From positions 151-7,886 of the forward strand of contig DIZT01000041.1 in assembly GCA_002427975.1 (NCBI GenBank): 7,736 nucleotides of DNA. The letters are read 5' to 3'. The position numbers and the translations under genes are program-made. Positions 5,125-7,736 of the stretch are shown here, piece by piece (within the stretch, counting starts at the first letter, position 1; each line of letters begins with the position of its first letter). The notes below the pieces were generated by a model, which ran no database searches, was not told the DNA's origin, and worked only from the letters and a program-made list of their open reading frames with translations. This DNA comes from Micrococcaceae bacterium UBA6021. GTDB lineage: Bacteria; Actinomycetota; Actinomycetes; Actinomycetales; Micrococcaceae.

Positions 5125-7703
5125 GGCGCGCTCCTGTCCGTGCTACGCGTTTCGGGGTGGGTGAGCTGAGGGCCGGAGGAGAGGGGCAGCCGGATCACGA
5201 TCGTCAGTCCTCCTCCTGGCGTCGGTTCAGCCGCCAGCTGTCCGCCCATGGCTTCGGAGAATCCTTTTGCGACGGCCAGGCCCAGTCCTATGCCGAGGCC
5301 TTCCGGCGCGTCATCGAGGCGTTGGAACGGCTCAAAAATGGCGATCACGTCCGCCGCGGGCACGCCATGGCCGTGGTCCACGATCCGGAGTTCCCCGCAC
5401 GGGCGTCCGTTAATGGTGGCGACCCCGGATCCGCTGGCGGGTCCGATGATGACGATGTCAGAGCCGGGTGCGTATTTCAGGGCGTTCTCGACGACGTTGG
5501 CGATGACCCGTTCCAGCATGCCGAGATCGGCATCGATGGGGGGCATGTTGGGGGCCAGATCGACCCGGATGGCTCCTGCGGGTAATCCGCGTAGCGCGTC
5601 TTCGATGGCGTCGCGCCAGGCCACTGGAGATGTGAGCGGGGCGGTGGATCCGCTGGATATTCGGGACATGTCCAGGAGGTTGCCGATCAAGGAGTCAAGG
5701 CGGTCGGCATAGGAGTCGATGGTGTCGAGCATTTCATCCCGGATCTCGTCGGGAAGGCGTCGCTTCTGGCGCTGCAGGGCGGTGACGGCGAGCTTGATTC
5801 CGGCCAGCGGTGTCCGGAGGTCATGGCTGACGGCACGCAGAATGGATGTCCGGATGCTGTTGCCCTCAGCCAGTTTGGTGGTGTTCTTGAGCCTGAGCTG
5901 GAGTGAATGACGCTGCCGGAGTAAGAGCAGGTGGGCCCCGTGTGCTGTTAGCAGCCGCCGTTCCCCGGCTGTGAGTGTTCTGCCGGAGACCGCCAGGGCC
6001 GTCCGCGGATCAGTCAGTTCATAGGCATCGGTGCCGGCTTCCGCCGACCCCGGGGGCGGAGGCGGCACTTTTCCGGAGTGGGCTTGAAGTTCCCATCCGC
6101 CGCCAGCGTCTCCGGCTCTGGTGAACAGTCCGACGGAGCTGACCTGGAAGGTCTCGCGGACCTTGTCCAGGAATGCGGGGATGGTGTCATCTGCTATCAG
6201 CGCGTCCCTGGCCAGGTCCGCCAGGGTCGCGGCCTCCGCACGGGCGCGGGCAGCCTCCTGTGCGCGCTTGGCCGAGAGGCCCACGAGCAGGGAAACCGCT
6301 ATCGCGGCGCCCAGGAACACGAGCAACGCGAACAGATTCTGCGGGTCATTGATGCTGAAGGTCCCGACGGGGTCGGTCTCGAAGTAGTTCAGCAGCAGCG
6401 AGTCCAGAATCGCGGCGAGCACCGCGGGCCAGAGGCCTCCGATGAACGCGACCGCCATGACTCCGGTCAGATGGACCAGTACATGGGTAGCGAGGTTAAG
6501 CTCCGGGGCCAGGGACAGGATTCCGGTGGCCAATACGGGGATGAGTACCGCCAGGACAAAGCCAGCGGTTGTCCTGGCACGGCCCAGCCCGCGGGAGGTG
6601 GCCCTGGGCAGCCCGCGACTGCCCAAGGGGTGGGACACCATGTGAACGTCAATGTCGCCGGATCCCCGGACCACCTTGGACCCGACGCCGGTGCCCAGCA
6701 GTCGGCTGGTCAGGCGGCCCCGGGAGACGCCCACGACGATCTGGGTTGCGTTGACATTGCGGGCAAACTCCAGCAACGTCTCTGCCGCGTCGTCACCTGA
6801 CACTGTGTGGTAGCTTCCGCCCAGATCGGTCACCAGCTGGCGCTGAACCTCCAGGGTCCGCGGCATCTCCCCAAGCCGACTCTCAGAAACGCGAACGTGA
6901 ACAGCCAAGAGGTCCCCGCCATTGACCCTCGACAGAATCCTCGAGGCCCTCCGGATGAGCGCTTCGCCCTCAGGGCCTCCGGTGAGACCGACGACAACGC
7001 GTTCCCGTGCCGGCCAGTTCGCTGTGATGCCCTCCCTGGCCCGGTATTTCGCCAGCCCCTCATCGACTCTGTCTGCCAGCCAGATGAGGGCGACCTCCCG
7101 CAGCGCGGAAAGGTTGCCGAGCCGGAATTCATTAGCCAGGGCAGCGTCAACCCTGTCCCTGGGATAGACGTTTCCATCCGAGATCCGCTGGCGCAGCAGC
7201 TCCGGAGAAATATCGACGAGTTCGATCTGATCCGCCCGGCGAACGACCTCATCAGGCACCGTTCCCTTCCGTGCCACCTGGGTGATGGCGGACACAACAT
7301 CTTCCAAAGAGGCAAGGTTCTGGACGCTAACGGTGGAGAGCACATCGATCCCTGCGTCGAGCAACTCCTCGACATCCTGCCACCGCTGTTCGTTCCTGCT
7401 ACCGGATGAGTTGGAGTGCGCATACTCATCAACGATGGCGACCTCGGGATGCCGGGCCAAGACGGCATCGACGTCCATTTCCTGCACATCGATGCCGTCG
7501 GCATCAACGAGACGCGGGGCAACTATTTCCAGCCCGGTCATGAGCTCCCGCGTTTCCAGCCGGCCGTGGTCCGCGGCTATCCCGACAGCAACATCCCTGC
7601 CGCTGCCCAGCAGCTGGTGCGCCTCCTGCAGCATGGCAAAAGTCATGCCTACCCCCGACGAGGCGCCCAGAAAAATGCGAAGAATTCCCCTTGCCATATC
7701 CAC
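5121..7703 (-). CDS. kdpD: KdpD-like sensor histidine kinase with altered Walker A
   Basis: An 860-residue membrane kinase, close to the usual KdpD length. Domains in order: KdpD N-terminal ATP-binding-like domain (5-215), universal-stress-protein domain (about 234-357, ending GDIDVHMV), four membrane helices of the DUF4118 type (about 381-398, 406-422, 425-441, 457-476), a GAF-like region (about 495-605), then the kinase core: H627 in SHDLRTP, N-box N736/N740, DHGHG (776-780) and GLGIGLGLA (802-810). The core looks active. The N-domain is not standard: Walker A reads GASSGVGMT, with Met20 where Lys is expected, DELAHTN is DEYAHSN (92-98), and NVQH is SVQN (126-129); HGR (46-48) and RWQDVEELL (107-115) are kept. 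The start may be GTG 7703 or ATG 7697, which gives MARGILRIFLG; neither has a clear ribosome binding site, and a stop at 7710-7712 excludes longer forms. It stands first in the kinase-regulator pair. Confidence 0.93.
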   Translation of the reverse strand: MDMARGILRIFLGASSGVGMTFAMLQEAHQLLGSGRDVAVGIAADHGRLETRELMTGLEIVAPRLVDADGIDVQEMDVDAVLARHPEVAIVDEYAHSNSSGSRNEQRWQDVEELLDAGIDVLSTVSVQNLASLEDVVSAITQVARKGTVPDEVVRRADQIELVDISPELLRQRISDGNVYPRDRVDAALANEFRLGNLSALREVALIWLADRVDEGLAKYRAREGITANWPARERVVVGLTGGPEGEALIRRASRILSRVNGGDLLAVHVRVSESRLGEMPRTLEVQRQLVTDLGGSYHTVSGDDAAETLLEFARNVNATQIVVGVSRGRLTSRLLGTGVGSKVVRGSGDIDVHMVSHPLGSRGLPRATSRGLGRARTTAGFVLAVLIPVLATGILSLAPELNLATHVLVHLTGVMAVAFIGGLWPAVLAAILDSLLLNYFETDPVGTFSINDPQNLFALLVFLGAAIAVSLLVGLSAKRAQEAARARAEAATLADLARDALIADDTIPAFLDKVRETFQVSSVGLFTRAGDAGGGWELQAHSGKVPPPPPGSAEAGTDAYELTDPRTALAVSGRTLTAGERRLLTAHGAHLLLLRQRHSLQLRLKNTTKLAEGNSIRTSILRAVSHDLRTPLAGIKLAVTALQRQKRRLPDEIRDEMLDTIDSYADRLDSLIGNLLDMSRISSGSTAPLTSPVAWRDAIEDALRGLPAGAIRVDLAPNMPPIDADLGMLERVIANVVENALKYAPGSDIVIIGPASGSGVATINGRPCGELRIVDHGHGVPAADVIAIFEPFQRLDDAPEGLGIGLGLAVAKGFSEAMGGQLAAEPTPGGGLTIVIRLPLSSGPQLTHPETRSTDRSAP
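5131..5135 (-). promoter_or_regulatory. Ribosome binding site of the kdpE-like gene
   Basis: AGGAG on the minus strand lies six bases before the ATG at 5124, inside the last codons of the kinase gene. It supports this start and independent or re-initiated translation of the regulator. Confidence 0.7.
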
Positions 7704-7736
7704 AGTCTGTCAGCACACAACGCACTCCGGTTGCCG

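Noticed and set aside
2092..5169. A 1025-codon open frame on the + strand spanning the permease and the kdpE-like gene
   Set aside because: It lies opposite two well-supported genes. Its Gly/Asp/His/Gln-rich, repetitive composition is what high-GC codon bias produces on the antisense strand, and no domain is visible.
6804..6893. c-di-AMP binding motif (SxS-X20-FTAxY) known from a KdpD stress-protein domain
   Set aside because: SES is present at residues 273-275, but the FTAxY part is GSYHT at the expected place, so the motif is not met.
6078..7409. Open frames on the + strand opposite the kinase gene (240 and 200 codons)
   Set aside because: Both are antisense to a clear KdpD-like gene and show no family-like motifs or start signals.

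Overview
The window looks like a piece of a high-GC actinobacterial chromosome, most likely Micrococcales and possibly Arthrobacter-like. This is inferred from strong G/C third-position bias, long antisense open frames, GTG starts and the style of the proteins; no rRNA or marker gene is present to confirm it. No tRNA, rRNA, insertion sequence, CRISPR array or replication origin was seen.

Layout. Bases 1-663 (+) hold the 3' part of an ABC-2 type exporter permease that enters from outside the window and opens with an odd run of six near-identical hexamers. A short convergent gap follows. On the minus strand lie an alpha/beta hydrolase gene broken by one frameshift (1630 to 762) and, 55 bp upstream of it, a small unrecognised 123-residue protein (2057 to 1686) with a near-perfect palindrome inside its coding sequence. 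A gap of 250 bp with no convincing gene (2058-2307) separates these from the main block.

The main block (7703 to 2308, minus strand) is a potassium-response module. It runs kdpD-like sensor kinase, kdpE-like response regulator (4-bp ATGA overlap), then a 156-bp leader rich in inverted repeats, then a 658-residue APC-superfamily permease. The permease carries, at matching spacing, the residues I recall as forming the potassium site of KimA from the KUP family (D63, Y70, D142, T146, S150, S260, Y417). No kdpFABC gene lies in the window. The simplest reading is a KdpD/KdpE pair that controls a KUP/KimA-like potassium transporter rather than, or as well as, the Kdp ATPase.

Two details make the module unusual. 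The Walker A lysine of the KdpD N-terminal domain is replaced by methionine, with further changes in neighbouring conserved motifs, although the histidine-kinase core is intact. The leader before the permease carries three copies of an AGGCGT core in alternating orientation, so the middle copy could pair with either neighbour, and a separate GC-rich hairpin sits three bases from the permease ribosome binding site. The block is the part of the window most worth following up.
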